From: [Mycobacterium] zoologicum
GTDB lineage: Bacteria > Actinomycetota > Actinomycetes > Mycobacteriales > Mycobacteriaceae
Reading direction: 5' to 3'
Assembly (NCBI RefSeq): GCF_020172665.1
Contig: NZ_CP083985.1
Coordinates: 329,091-393,090 of the forward strand
Length of the DNA stretch: 64,000 nucleotides
In this document: piece by piece, positions 1 through 8,628 of the stretch
How the letters are laid out: each line of letters starts with the position of its first letter
Position numbering within the stretch: the stretch's first letter is position 1
The notes under the pieces: generated by a model
What the model was told of the DNA's origin: nothing
Seen by the model: the letters and a program-made list of their open reading frames with translations, nothing else
Database searches by the model: none
Translations under genes and position numbers: made by a program

Positions 1-1
1 G

Positions 2-550
2 ATGAACGGCTACCACGAGACCTCGATGGACTCGATCGCCGCGGCCGCGCAGATCTCCAAGCCGATGCTGTACCTCTACTACGGCTCCAAGGAGGAGCTG
101 TTCGGGGCATGCCTGGACCGGGAGCTGCGCCGCTTCGTCGAGGCGGTGCGCACCGACATCGACTTACAGCAGCCCCCGAAAGACCTGCTGCGCAACACGA
201 TCCGGTCCTTCCTGCACTACATCGACGCCAACCGGGCGTCCTGGATCGTGATGTACACCCAGGCCACCAGTTCGCAGGCGTTCGCCCACACCGTGCGCGA
301 GGGCCGCGAGCGCATCATCGAGCTGGTCGGCCGGCTGCTGCGGGCCGGCACCCGAAACCCCGAGCCCGGCGTCGACTTCGACATGATGGCCGTCGCGCTG
401 GTGGGTGCCGGCGAAGCGATCGCCAGCCGGGTCTCAACCGGCGACTCCGACGTCGACGAGGCGGGTCAGCTGATGATCGACCTGTTCTGGCGGGGCCTCA
501 AGGGCGCCCCGGGCGGGCGCGACGGCGCGGAGAGCACCGCTGCCGGGTAA
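2..550 (+). CDS. TetR-family regulator, 5' end outside window
   Basis: C-terminal part of a TetR-type DNA-binding repressor. The first visible residues carry the recognition half of the TetR helix-turn-helix (TSMDSIAAAAQISKPMLYLY, then YGSKEELF), which normally lies about 20-30 residues into the protein. The true start is therefore probably just left of the window, although an ATG exists at position 2. The remaining ~140 residues are the helical ligand and dimer domain. The ligand and targets cannot be read from the sequence. It ends at a TAA about 50 bases before a convergent vapC gene. Confidence 0.85.
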   Translation: MNGYHETSMDSIAAAAQISKPMLYLYYGSKEELFGACLDRELRRFVEAVRTDIDLQQPPKDLLRNTIRSFLHYIDANRASWIVMYTQATSSQAFAHTVREGRERIIELVGRLLRAGTRNPEPGVDFDMMAVALVGAGEAIASRVSTGDSDVDEAGQLMIDLFWRGLKGAPGGRDGAESTAAG

Positions 551-599
551 GTCCGTTCGGCTGATACCGCACGAGACGGGCGCGTGTCACGCTGTGGAT

Positions 600-1046
600 T
601 CAGTGCTCAATCGCAGACGTCAGCCCTTCGGCTGCGGCAGCCGCGTTGAGCGCGTTGTCGTAGGCGAGGAATGCGATACCTTCTGGCACGGCGTTGGCCG
701 CTGCCAGTGCGCTCGCGAGTTGTACCGCGTCGTAGGCACGTAGCCCGTGTACACCCGCCAGGCGCGCGGCGGAGTCGAGGATGTTCGTGGAGACCGCAAT
801 GACTGAGAAGCGCGGCGGCTCAGTGCCATCGCCGAAGTAGTCCGCCTCGAAATCCGCGACGAGGACACCGGCATCGGATGCCGTGACCTCTCCCATCCGG
901 TGCTTGCGCCACAGCGCGGCCGGGACCTCCACTCGGGCCAATTGGCTGACCACCAGATGCGAGTGTTGTCTGACGTCGGCCGGACCGTGCTCGTCTGCGT
1001 AGAGCTTGACGAGCGCGGACGAGTCGGCAAAGACGCCGGCACTCAT
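600..1046 (-). CDS. vapC: VapC-family PIN-domain toxin
   Basis: Ribonuclease toxin of a type II VapBC module, 148 residues, typical PIN-domain length. The first catalytic Asp sits in the N-terminal ADSSALVKLY motif (D8). An acidic residue follows in the RVEVPAALWR helix, and the later YDAVQLASA and AYDNALN motifs supply the remaining metal-binding acids. Its ATG overlaps the stop of the upstream vapB by four bases (ATGA), so the pair is translationally coupled. PIN toxins cleave specific RNAs; the target is not predictable here. Confidence 0.9.
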   Translation of the reverse strand: MSAGVFADSSALVKLYADEHGPADVRQHSHLVVSQLARVEVPAALWRKHRMGEVTASDAGVLVADFEADYFGDGTEPPRFSVIAVSTNILDSAARLAGVHGLRAYDAVQLASALAAANAVPEGIAFLAYDNALNAAAAAEGLTSAIEH

Positions 1047-1339
1047 CCCCGGCCGTGCGCGATCAGCTCGGACAGCGGGGTGCCTTCACCCGCACTCTTC
1101 CGTGCTCGCGCAACAGCATCACGATCCGGCCGGGTGTGTTGCTGTTGAGGCTCGACCAACAGTCCGGCCTGCGCAAGACGCTCACGAAGCCGCTCGACGT
1201 CATCGCCTTCGAGGGCGGGATCGGTTGCGGCACGAGCCAGTCGGCTTAGGTACTCGTTGAGGCTGCACCCCTGCCGCGCGGCCACCTGGCGTACGCGCTC
1301 GACGAGCTCGTCGGGCGCCCGCCACGTCACCTGAGTCAT
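1043..1339 (-). CDS. vapB: VapB-family antitoxin (ribbon-helix-helix)
   Basis: Antitoxin partner of the adjacent vapC, 98 residues. The N-terminal half (TWRAPDELVERVRQVAARQG, then SLNEYLSRLARAA) fits a short beta strand plus two helices of an RHH/FitA-like DNA-binding domain. The C-terminal tail is charged and probably wraps the toxin. The ATG is preceded by a TAGAAT -10 hexamer with six bases between, which suggests a leaderless transcript. A perfect palindrome (1338-1347) overlaps the start codon and is a likely autoregulatory site. Confidence 0.88.
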   Translation of the reverse strand: MTQVTWRAPDELVERVRQVAARQGCSLNEYLSRLARAATDPALEGDDVERLRERLAQAGLLVEPQQQHTRPDRDAVARARKSAGEGTPLSELIAHGRG

Positions 1340-1393
1340 GCATGCATTCTAGCCCCCACGGTGTTGCATCATGTTGATGTGGCTATGATGCAT
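1338..1393. promoter_or_regulatory. Divergent promoter/operator between two vapBC modules
   Basis: Back-to-back leaderless promoters. On the minus strand TAGAAT (1346-1351) is six bases from the left vapB ATG. On the plus strand TATGAT (1384-1389) is seven bases from the right vapB GTG at 1397. Two palindromic signals overlap them: ATGCATGCAT (1338-1347), and the inverted repeat TGCATCAT (1365-1372) / ATGATGCA (1385-1392), whose arm centres are 20 bases apart, about two helical turns. VapBC complexes usually repress their own promoters through such repeats. Confidence 0.6.
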
Positions 1394-1396
1394 AGC

Positions 1397-1627
1397 GTGC
1401 GTACTACCGTCGATCTTCCGCCTGAGATCCATCAACGGGTCATGGAGATTGCCCGGACACGAGGCCAATCGTTGTCGGCAACGGTGAGCGAGCTGACCGC
1501 ACGAGGCCTCGGCCAGCTGGACGAACCGCTGCGGATCAGTGTCGATCACCGTTCCGGATTCCCGGTGGTGAGTATCGGCCGCAGGATCACAGCCGCGGAC
1601 GTCCTTGAAGCCTTAGACGACGAGTGA
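1397..1627 (+). CDS. vapB: VapB-family antitoxin (second module)
   Basis: Small antitoxin of 76 residues beginning MRTTVDLPPEIHQRVMEIAR, the usual opening of RHH VapB proteins; the C-terminal half would neutralise the toxin. The GTG at 1397 is chosen because the -10 box TATGAT ends seven bases upstream and the family commonly starts at this point. In-frame ATGs at 1385 and 1388 would lie inside that promoter box and have no ribosome-binding site. The stop overlaps the vapC start by four bases (GTGA). Confidence 0.8.
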   Translation: MRTTVDLPPEIHQRVMEIARTRGQSLSATVSELTARGLGQLDEPLRISVDHRSGFPVVSIGRRITAADVLEALDDE

Positions 1628-2013
1628 CGACATACCTGCTCGACGCCAATGTGCTGATCGCACTCACCATTGCCGAGCACGAACACCATGACCGCGCAAC
1701 TCGATGGGCCGCCCAGGTCGATCGACTCGCCCTGTCTCCCATCGTCGAAGGGGCGCTCGTCCGATTCCTCGTTCGGATCGGCGAGAGCATCGGCGCGGCA
1801 ACAGAATTGCTCCACGAGATCAAGCACCACCCCCGCTGTGACTTCTGGCCGGACTCGCTGTCGTACGCCGCTGCCGATCTGGCGCATGTACGTGGCCACA
1901 GACAACTAACCGACGCCTATCTGGCGTCTCTCGCCGAGGCGAATGGTGGCCTGTTGGCGACCTTCGATGCAGCCCTCGCCCACGCTATCCCCGACACCGT
2001 CGTGTTGGTTTGA
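1624..2013 (+). CDS. vapC: VapC-family PIN-domain toxin (second module)
   Basis: 129-residue PIN ribonuclease starting at GTG. MTTYLLDANVLIALTIAEHE carries the first catalytic Asp, and TDAYLASLAEANGGLLATFD carries the distal acids typical of the family. It is not a close copy of the divergent vapC at 600-1046; sequence and spacing of the motifs differ, so this looks like two independent modules side by side rather than a recent duplication. Translationally coupled to the upstream antitoxin. Confidence 0.9.
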   Translation: MTTYLLDANVLIALTIAEHEHHDRATRWAAQVDRLALSPIVEGALVRFLVRIGESIGAATELLHEIKHHPRCDFWPDSLSYAAADLAHVRGHRQLTDAYLASLAEANGGLLATFDAALAHAIPDTVVLV

Positions 2014-2023
2014 CGAGCGCGAG

Positions 2024-3493
2024 TCACGCCTGGAACAGATCCTGGATGGTCGCGGTGATGTCTGCGACTGCGCCGTTGAGTGCCAGGAACTCGAAACCTG
2101 CTGCCAGCGTGCCCAATCCGACCACGCCGGCCAGCGGTAGGCCGATCGCGTTGAGGATGTCGCCCTGAGCCAGTTCCTGCGCGAACACGCCGGCCGCATA
2201 TGCCGGTGCGGTGGTGAGCATGGCGTTGAGGATGTCGGCGGTCGGCAGCAGCGCGGCGTACGCCGTGGAGGTGATGCTGGTGAACGCGTTGACGATGTCG
2301 GTCAAGCTGGGCATCGACATCGCCGCGACGTCACCGGTGCCGCTCAACAGATCTGCCGCACTCGGCAACGACAGGTGCGACAGGTCGTCGATGAAGTCGC
2401 TCACGCCCTGCTGCGCCCCGGCGCCCAAGGCGGTGAAAACCTCACCCCAGTTGAGGTCGGTCGGGAACGCCTCGAACGGGGTGGCCACATCGGCCGGGCC
2501 GGCCGCCCAGCCGTCGGTGATGCTGCCGTAGCCCAGGTTCACCAGGATCCGCATGTCCGGTTCCAGCAGGTCGTAGAGCGGCTGGCCGATCACCGGGATC
2601 GACTGCAGCGGCATCAGCAGCGGCAGGATCTCGCTGGGAATCATGAAGTAGTGCGCGTTGCCGTCGTAACCCTCGCTCATCGGCATCTCGATGGCCGTCG
2701 CCAACTGCTCGGGTGTGAGCGTCGGATAGATCGTGTGCTCGTAGATGATGCCCAGCACGGCGTTGAGGTCGGACAGGAAATTGATCGGGTACTTCGGGAA
2801 GTCGGCGTAGCCGTCGTATTCCAGGGTGTAGACGGAGGTGGACCAGGGGGTGTCGTCGGGGATCGCACCGTTGAACGTGATGCCCAGGCTCGGAATGGTC
2901 GGGTAGCTGCCGTCATCGAGGACGTTGAAACGTTCGAACAGCCCGCCGTTGGGATTGTTGGGGGCGCCGAGCAGCACGAAGGACAGTTGGTCGGCGGTCG
3001 GACGTTGGTCGGCGGGCAGCGCCATCAGATCGCGCATCACCATGGTGGAGATGGTGCTGCTCTGCGAGTAGCCCAGTACGACGAGGTCGTTGCCCGCAGC
3101 GACCTGCTTGCTGATCGTGTCGTGCAGGATGCTGACCCCCTGGGCCAGCGACGGGTCCAGTTCCAGGCTCTTGACGCCACTGTTGGGGTAGAGGCCTTCC
3201 GGCGTGAACAGTCCGTTCGTGGCATCCACCGGGTAGCGGGGCTGGTCGGGAAAGAACGGGGTGGTGGGGTCGATGTAGCGGGAGAACAGCGCGTCGATGT
3301 AGCTCGGGGGAGGGATCGGCAGGCCGCTTCCGCCCATGATCCACGCCTCGGTGTCCAGCAGGTTCACTTGCGTCAAAACCGTCTTCGCCCCGGTGGGGAC
3401 AGCCGGATTCGTCGCCGGCACTACACCCAAGGCGGCGGCGGACGTGATGGCCAGGGGCATGATGCCGAGGGAGTGAACGATCCGACCGGTCAT
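2024..3493 (-). CDS. Secreted PE-PPE-domain serine hydrolase
   Basis: 489-residue exported protein with a hydrophobic N-terminal segment (residues 5-25, IVHSLGIMPLAITSAAALGV) that looks like a signal peptide. A PE-PPE (PF08237) alpha/beta-hydrolase domain follows, with the nucleophile elbow GYSQS at 141-145 (Ser143). PE-PPE domains are cutinase/lipase-like and act at the mycobacterial cell envelope. The C-terminal ~130 residues are Ala/Leu-rich and predicted helical, of unknown role. There is no PE or PPE domain, so export is by the signal peptide. An AAGGA motif 8 bases upstream supports the ATG. A divergent TetR gene may control it. Confidence 0.88.
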   Translation of the reverse strand: MTGRIVHSLGIMPLAITSAAALGVVPATNPAVPTGAKTVLTQVNLLDTEAWIMGGSGLPIPPPSYIDALFSRYIDPTTPFFPDQPRYPVDATNGLFTPEGLYPNSGVKSLELDPSLAQGVSILHDTISKQVAAGNDLVVLGYSQSSTISTMVMRDLMALPADQRPTADQLSFVLLGAPNNPNGGLFERFNVLDDGSYPTIPSLGITFNGAIPDDTPWSTSVYTLEYDGYADFPKYPINFLSDLNAVLGIIYEHTIYPTLTPEQLATAIEMPMSEGYDGNAHYFMIPSEILPLLMPLQSIPVIGQPLYDLLEPDMRILVNLGYGSITDGWAAGPADVATPFEAFPTDLNWGEVFTALGAGAQQGVSDFIDDLSHLSLPSAADLLSGTGDVAAMSMPSLTDIVNAFTSITSTAYAALLPTADILNAMLTTAPAYAAGVFAQELAQGDILNAIGLPLAGVVGLGTLAAGFEFLALNGAVADITATIQDLFQA

Positions 3494-3529
3494 GGCGCTT
3501 GTCCTTAGAATGATTCAAGACATGGTTGG

Positions 3530-3545
3530 CTGTTCACCTGAACAG
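3530..3545. promoter_or_regulatory. Palindromic operator between PE-PPE gene and tetR
   Basis: Perfect inverted repeat CTGTTCA-CC-TGAACAG in the 97-base divergent intergenic region. The length and two-base spacer suit a TetR dimer. It is placed to control both the adjacent tetR and the PE-PPE hydrolase. Confidence 0.55.
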
Positions 3546-3590
3546 TCAGATTAGCTGTGACGAAGCTGTCATTGCAATAGGGGAATCCAT

Positions 3591-4193
3591 ATGACGAGCG
3601 CCTCGCGGGCCGAACAGCGCGCCGCCACGCGGCAAGCCCTGGTGGGCGCGGCGGTCGAGCAGCTGCGGGCCGAGGGGATTTCCGCGGTGACCACGCGCCG
3701 GGTCGCCGGAGCCGCGGACGTCTCGCAGAGCACCGTGATGTACCACTTCCCGACCCGCGAGGACCTGGTGAATGCGGCGGTCGCCCAGCTCGCGTTCGAA
3801 CTGGCCGATCAGGCCCGTGTGCACTTTGAGGAGACCTCCGCGGCCGACGCACTGGATCTGGGCGGATACCTCGACCTGATCTGGCGTGAGTTCACCACCC
3901 CGCAAGCACTGTCGGTCGCGCACCTGTGGGCTGCGTGCTGGACCGACCCGAAGGTCACCGAGACGGTGAAGTCGCTGGAGCAACACATCTTCGGGCTGGC
4001 GGTCGCCGCCGCCGAGGCGCTACCAGCCCCCGCCCCGGGTTTCGATGCGGCGGCCTACATGGACACCGTGGTGGTGCTGATCCGCGGACTGGTGATCTCG
4101 ATCCCGGTGTGGGGGCTGGACTTCGTCAATGCCCACTGGGAGGTCAGCAAAGCCAATCTGCTGAAGGCGGCGGGATTCGCCGTCGCGCTATAG
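3591..4193 (+). CDS. TetR-family transcriptional regulator
   Basis: 200-residue regulator with an N-terminal helix-turn-helix (residues ~12-58; ISAVTTRRVAGAADVSQSTV then MYHFPTREDLV) and a helical ligand domain. An AGGGGA sequence upstream of the ATG serves as ribosome-binding site. It is divergent from the PE-PPE hydrolase with a perfect 16-base palindrome between them, so local repression is the simplest model. Its last six bases overlap the convergent htdX gene. Confidence 0.9.
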   Translation: MTSASRAEQRAATRQALVGAAVEQLRAEGISAVTTRRVAGAADVSQSTVMYHFPTREDLVNAAVAQLAFELADQARVHFEETSAADALDLGGYLDLIWREFTTPQALSVAHLWAACWTDPKVTETVKSLEQHIFGLAVAAAEALPAPAPGFDAAAYMDTVVVLIRGLVISIPVWGLDFVNAHWEVSKANLLKAAGFAVAL

Positions 4194-5036
4194 CGCCCGC
4201 AGTGCCCCGGTCAGATATGGGTAGCCCTTGGCGACGTTGCGCAGCGCCAGGTCCCAGCCGCCGTCGGCCTTGTCCACGTACAGGCCCGGACTGGCCGGCA
4301 GCAGCATCGGCTTGCCGAACCGCACCGAGTACTCCACGGCGTCCGGAAGCGCCCCCTCGATGTTCGCCAGCACCGCTGCCGCGGAGAACATCCCGTGCGC
4401 GATCACGGTCGGGAAACCGAACAGCTTGGCGCCGATCGAACTGGTGTGGATCGGATTGTGGTCGCCGCCGGCCGAGGCGTAGCGCCGGATCTGGCCGGGG
4501 GTGACGCGCAGCACCGAGTTCGGCGGGCCCAGCTTGGGCTGCTTGGCCGGCTGCGGCTTGGGCTCATCGGAGAGGCTGGTGCGCTGCTGGTGCAGGAACG
4601 TTGTGACCTGGTGCCAGGCCAGGTCGTTGCCGACGCTGATGTCGGTGACGATGTCGACCAGCAGGCCCTTGCGGTGCTCGCGCAGGTTCTCCGCGTGCGT
4701 GGCGATACCGACGGTGTCGGTGACGCTGATCGGCCGGTACTGGGTGATCCGGTTCTCGGTGTGCACCGAACCCATTGCGGCGAAGGGGAAGTCGAACCCG
4801 GTGACCAGCGACATCACGGTCGGGAAGGTCAGCGCGAAGGGATAGGTCAGCGGTACTTGGTCACCGAACTGCAGGCCGGTGACGTCGGCGTACTCGGCGA
4901 CGTGGCCGGGGTCGATCGCCAGCTCCTCGACCCGCAGCGTGCGGTCCGGCAGAGTTCCGGCGCGCGGGACGAACGGCAACGCCCCGGCTACCGCCCGCAA
5001 CATGTTCTTCAACCCACTCGGCTGGCTCACCGTCAT
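4188..5036 (-). CDS. htdX: (3R)-hydroxyacyl-thioester dehydratase HtdX-like
   Basis: 282-residue double-hotdog MaoC-type dehydratase. The C-terminal hotdog holds the hydratase-2 signature ([17 protein letters not shown], Asp and His catalytic dyad, then [13 protein letters not shown]). The N-terminal hotdog ([16 protein letters not shown]) is degenerate, as in other double-hotdog enzymes. It interconverts 3-hydroxyacyl- and trans-2-enoyl-thioesters in fatty-acid elongation or oxidation. The ATG overlaps the fabG4 stop (ATGA); an open frame extends further upstream but only inside fabG4. Coupling with FabG4 matches the M. tuberculosis Rv0241c-Rv0242c pair. Confidence 0.92.
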   Translation of the reverse strand: MTVSQPSGLKNMLRAVAGALPFVPRAGTLPDRTLRVEELAIDPGHVAEYADVTGLQFGDQVPLTYPFALTFPTVMSLVTGFDFPFAAMGSVHTENRITQYRPISVTDTVGIATHAENLREHRKGLLVDIVTDISVGNDLAWHQVTTFLHQQRTSLSDEPKPQPAKQPKLGPPNSVLRVTPGQIRRYASAGGDHNPIHTSSIGAKLFGFPTVIAHGMFSAAAVLANIEGALPDAVEYSVRFGKPMLLPASPGLYVDKADGGWDLALRNVAKGYPYLTGALRAL

Positions 5037-6397
5037 GCCCCCAACATGGCCTGGCCGCAGACCCGAATGGTGTTGCCGGTGACCGCATTCGACGCCGGGC
5101 TGGCGAAGTAGCCGATCAGCTCGGCGACGTCCACGGGCTGGCCGCCCTGGAACAGCGAGTTGAGCCGGCGGCCCACCTCGCGGGTGGCCAGCGGGATGGC
5201 TGCGGTCATGTCGGTCTCGATGAATCCGGGGGCCACCGCGTTGATCGTGATGCCCTTGCCGGCCAGCACCGGAGCCAGGGCCTCGGTCAGGCCGATCATG
5301 CCGGCCTTGGTGGCGGCGTAGTTGGTCTGGCCGCGGTTGCCGGCGATCCCGGCCATCGACGACAGGCCGATCACCCGGCCGCCCTCGCCGATGCTGCCAT
5401 TGGCCACCAAGCCCTCGGTAAGACGTTGCGGGGCAAGCAGGTTGACTGCCAGGACCGCATTCCACCGGGCGTCGTCCATGTTGGCCAGCAGCTTGTCGCG
5501 GGTGATGCCAGCGTTGTTGACCAGCACATCGGCCTTGCCGCCATAGTGCTCTTTGAGGTGCGCGGTGATCTGCTCGACGGCGTCGTCGGCGGTGACGTCC
5601 AGCGCCAGCGCGGTGCCGCCCACCCGGGCGGCCGTGGCCTCCAGCGCCTCGGCGGCCTGCGGCACGTCGATCGCCACCACCTTGGCGCCGTCGCGGGCGA
5701 ACACCTCGGCGATGGTGGCGCCGATCCCGCGCGCGGCACCGGTGATGATCGCAACCTTGCCGTCCAGCGGGCGGTCCCAGTCGGCGGGGGCGTCGGAGTC
5801 GTCGGCGCCGACGTAGAACACCTGACCGTCGACGTAGGCCGAGCGGGCCGACAGGATGAACCGCAGGGTCGATTCCAGGCCGGTGGCGCCGGGCTTGGCC
5901 TCCGGCGACAGGTACACCAGCTGCACGGTGGCACCGCGCTGCAGCTCCTTGCCCAGTGACCGGGTGAAGCCCTCCAGCGCGCGCTGGGCGATCCGCTCGT
6001 CGACGCTGCCGGTCTGGTCCGGGGTGGTGCCGACGACCACGAGTCGCCCGCAGGCCCCCACGTTGCGCAGCAGCGGGGTGAAGAACTCATGCAGTTCGGT
6101 CAGGCCGGCCGGCGAGGTGATGCCGGTGGCGTCGAAGACCAGCCCGCCGAACCTGTCGGCCCACCGGCCGCCCAGGTTGTCGCCGACCACCTGGTAGTCC
6201 TCGGCTAGGGCGGTGCGCATCGGTTCGGCCACCCGGCCGTTGCCGCCGATCAGCAGGGGTCCGGCCAGGGCCGGCTCGCCGGCTCGGTAGCGGCGCAGTG
6301 TTTCGGCCTGGGGTACGCCGAGTTGCTTGGCCAGGAACGAGCCTGGGGCGGAGTTGACGATCTGGGACAACAGGTCCGACGGGACTTTGGGGGCCAC
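5033..6397 (-). CDS. fabG4: High-molecular-weight 3-oxoacyl reductase FabG4
   Basis: 454 residues, the length of M. tuberculosis HMwFabG, about twice a normal FabG. The N-terminal ~200 residues form a flavodoxin-like domain ([20 protein letters not shown]). The C-terminal half is a classical SDR with the nucleotide motif [12 protein letters not shown], a catalytic Ser in GLSSMAG and YAATK. It reduces 3-oxoacyl-CoA/ACP with NAD(P)H. The start is GTG preceded by GGAAGG. First gene of a two-gene operon with htdX and divergent from fadA2, giving a reductase-dehydratase-thiolase set. Confidence 0.94.
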   Translation of the reverse strand: MAPKVPSDLLSQIVNSAPGSFLAKQLGVPQAETLRRYRAGEPALAGPLLIGGNGRVAEPMRTALAEDYQVVGDNLGGRWADRFGGLVFDATGITSPAGLTELHEFFTPLLRNVGACGRLVVVGTTPDQTGSVDERIAQRALEGFTRSLGKELQRGATVQLVYLSPEAKPGATGLESTLRFILSARSAYVDGQVFYVGADDSDAPADWDRPLDGKVAIITGAARGIGATIAEVFARDGAKVVAIDVPQAAEALEATAARVGGTALALDVTADDAVEQITAHLKEHYGGKADVLVNNAGITRDKLLANMDDARWNAVLAVNLLAPQRLTEGLVANGSIGEGGRVIGLSSMAGIAGNRGQTNYAATKAGMIGLTEALAPVLAGKGITINAVAPGFIETDMTAAIPLATREVGRRLNSLFQGGQPVDVAELIGYFASPASNAVTGNTIRVCGQAMLGA

Positions 6398-6454
6398 TTA
6401 ACTGCCTTCCATCTGGGTGCGCGCCTGGTCTAGGCCGCGGTGTCGACAACGAAC

Positions 6455-6484
6455 TTACTCCAGAGTAAGAATACTGGGTAGTAT
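6455..6484. promoter_or_regulatory. Twin palindromes between fabG4 and fadA2
   Basis: Two adjacent inverted repeats in the 140-base divergent promoter region: CTTACTC-CA-GAGTAAG (6454-6469) and ATACT-GGGT-AGTAT (6471-6484). The first contains the 14-mer TTACTCCAGAGTAA. A related 14-mer lies upstream of fadE5 at 11625-11638, so one regulator, probably of TetR type, may coordinate these genes. The second palindrome may overlap the fadA2 -10 region. Confidence 0.5.
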
Positions 6485-6537
6485 CACCTCGACCGCCCCC
6501 GGCAATGCGGGGCGCCTCATCATCAGACGGAGAGATC

Positions 6538-7878
6538 GTGGCATCTGGACCTGCTGCTAAGCCCACATCCGCCGGCGAGCGTCGCCGCGTCGCCGTCCTC
6601 GGCGGCAACCGCATTCCGTTCGCCCGCTCCGACGGCGCCTACGCCAGCGCGTCGAACCAGGACATGTTCACCGCCGCCCTCGGCGGCCTGGTCGACCGAT
6701 TCGGCCTGGCCGGCGAGAAGCTGGACGCCGTGATCGGCGGGGCGGTGCTCAAGCACAGCCGGGACTTCAACCTGATCCGCGAGTGTGTGCTCGGCTCGGC
6801 CCTGTCGCCCTATACGCAGGCGTTCGACCTCCAGCAGGCCTGTGGCACCGGACTGCAGGCAGCGATCTGCGCCGCCGACGGTATCGCCGCGGGTCGCTAC
6901 GAGGTGGCCGCCGCCGGTGGGGTGGACACCACCTCGGATGCTCCCCTGGCGATCGGCAACGAACTGCGCCGCACGCTGCTCGCGCTGCGCCGGGCCAAGA
7001 CCAACGTGGCGCGCCTGAAGCTGGTCGGCAAGCTGCCGGCCGCCCTGGGCGTGGAGATCCCCGCCAACAAGGAAGCCCGCACCGGGCTGTCCATGGGAGA
7101 GCACCAGGCGATCACCACCAAGCAGATGGGCATCAAGCGCGTCGACCAGGACGAGCTGGCCGCGGCCAGCCACCAGAAGATGGCCGCCGCCTATGACCGC
7201 GGCTTCTTCGACGACCTGATCACTCCGTTCCAGGGGCTCTACCGCGACGACAATCTGCGGCCCGGTTCCAGCCCGGAGAAGCTGGCCACCCTGCGGCCGG
7301 TGTTCGGCGCGAAGGCCGGCGACGCCACCATGACCGCGGGCAACTCCACCCCGCTCACCGACGGCGCGTCGGTGGCGCTGCTGGCCAGCGAGGAGTGGGC
7401 GGCCGCGCACAAGCTGACCCCGCTGGCCTACTTCGTGGACTCCGAGACCTCGGCGGTCGACTACGTCAACGGTCCGGACGGGCTGCTGATGGCGCCCACC
7501 TACGCCGTGCCGCGGCTGCTGGCCCGCAATGGTCTGACCTTGCAGGACTTCGACTTCTACGAGATCCACGAGGCGTTCGCCTCCACCGTGCTGTGCCACC
7601 TGGCGGCGTGGGAGTCCGAGGAGTACTGCAAGGGACGGCTGGGGCTGGACGGCGCGCTGGGCGCCATCGACCGGTCCAAGCTCAACGTCAACGGCTCGTC
7701 GCTGGCGGCCGGACACCCGTTCGCGGCCACCGGCGGTCGGATCGTGGCGCAGGCCGCCAAGCAGATCGCCGAGGCCAAAGCCGCTAAGAAGGGCGCCTCG
7801 AAGAACAAGCCGGTGCGGGCGCTGATCTCGATCTGCGCCGCCGGCGGTCAGGGCGTCGCCGCGATCCTGGAGGGATAG
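6538..7878 (+). CDS. fadA2: Acetyl-CoA acetyltransferase (thiolase) FadA2
   Basis: 446-residue thiolase, close to M. tuberculosis FadA2 (Rv0243). The active-site Cys lies in LQQACGTGLQAA. The His is in EIHEAFASTV, the conserved NVNGSSLAAGHPFAATGGR segment follows, and the C-terminal catalytic Cys is in SICAAGGQG. It cleaves 3-ketoacyl-CoA or condenses acetyl-CoA. The GTG at 6538 has GGAGA a few bases upstream and fits the family N-terminus, so it is preferred over an upstream in-frame start at 6505. An internal KAAKKGASKNK stretch near the C-terminus is a basic linker. Confidence 0.93.
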   Translation: MASGPAAKPTSAGERRRVAVLGGNRIPFARSDGAYASASNQDMFTAALGGLVDRFGLAGEKLDAVIGGAVLKHSRDFNLIRECVLGSALSPYTQAFDLQQACGTGLQAAICAADGIAAGRYEVAAAGGVDTTSDAPLAIGNELRRTLLALRRAKTNVARLKLVGKLPAALGVEIPANKEARTGLSMGEHQAITTKQMGIKRVDQDELAAASHQKMAAAYDRGFFDDLITPFQGLYRDDNLRPGSSPEKLATLRPVFGAKAGDATMTAGNSTPLTDGASVALLASEEWAAAHKLTPLAYFVDSETSAVDYVNGPDGLLMAPTYAVPRLLARNGLTLQDFDFYEIHEAFASTVLCHLAAWESEEYCKGRLGLDGALGAIDRSKLNVNGSSLAAGHPFAATGGRIVAQAAKQIAEAKAAKKGASKNKPVRALISICAAGGQGVAAILEG

Positions 7879-7885
7879 TCCCGGC

Positions 7886-7918
7886 CCCGCCGCTGGACTG
7901 AGGGGATTCAGCGGCGGG
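7886..7918. terminator. Hairpin between convergent fadA2 and PfpI genes
   Basis: Perfect 10-bp stem CCCGCCGCTG / CAGCGGCGGG with a 13-base loop between convergent genes, overlapping the last codons of the minus-strand gene. It lacks a T run, as is common for mycobacterial hairpins, and could stop transcription from both sides. Confidence 0.5.
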
Positions 7919-8618
7919 CTCGCGCCGCGCTGATTGCCCGGTCCCACAGCAGCAACGCGGTGGCCTTCAACGGTTCCGGCTTGGCCAGGTCCCTGGTGAT
8001 CAGCGCAGCGGCGGCCGCCTTGGTCTTCGCCGACGCCTTGGACATGTGGCCGGAGTCGAACGGCGGCTGCGGGTCGTACTCGATCAGCAACTGGATGGCT
8101 TCGGCGCGCCCATCGCCGGCGATCTGTGCCGCCAGCCACAGCGCGAGATCGATCCCGGCGGATACCCCTGCGGCGGTGACGATGTCGTCTTGGCGCACCA
8201 CGCGTTCATCGCGGACCGGAGTGGCTCCGAAGGCTGTCAGGGCGGTCAATGCCGACCAGTGCGAGGTCGCTCGCTTGCCCGCCAGCAGCCCGGCGGCGGC
8301 CAGGACCACCGACCCGGTGCACACCGAGGTGGTCCAGGTGGCTGTCTGGTGAGCCCGGCGCAGCCAGTCCAGTAGGCCGGTGTCCCGGGCGGCCGCCGCG
8401 GAGCCCGGCCCGCCGGGCACCAGAATCACGTCGGGGGAAGGTGTTTCGTCGAAGGAATGGGTGGCGCCGACGATCAGCACCCCCGAGTCGGCGGTGATCG
8501 GCCCCGGCTCGTGCCAGACGAACCGCACCCGCGCATCGGGCAGGTTGCGCAGCACCTCGTAGGGGCCGATGAAGTCCAGCGCGGTGAAGCCGGGGTAGAG
8601 CACGATCGCGATCTGCAT
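7908..8618 (-). CDS. DJ-1/PfpI-family protein (isonitrile hydratase-like)
   Basis: 236-residue class-I glutamine amidotransferase-like protein. The nucleophile-elbow Cys is in TTSVCTGSVVLAAAGLLAGK, preceded by the VLVPGGPGS loop; SHWSALT follows. This arrangement resembles Pseudomonas isocyanide hydratase InhA, but substrate cannot be assigned without biochemistry. The ATG at 8618 is chosen because the preceding in-frame codons belong to the upstream regulator. It lies ten bases downstream of a GlxA-type regulator whose N-terminal domain is of the same fold, suggesting an operon in which sensor and enzyme share a ligand. Confidence 0.82.
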   Translation of the reverse strand: MQIAIVLYPGFTALDFIGPYEVLRNLPDARVRFVWHEPGPITADSGVLIVGATHSFDETPSPDVILVPGGPGSAAAARDTGLLDWLRRAHQTATWTTSVCTGSVVLAAAGLLAGKRATSHWSALTALTAFGATPVRDERVVRQDDIVTAAGVSAGIDLALWLAAQIAGDGRAEAIQLLIEYDPQPPFDSGHMSKASAKTKAAAAALITRDLAKPEPLKATALLLWDRAISAARARR

Positions 8619-8628
8619 GAGAGTCCTT

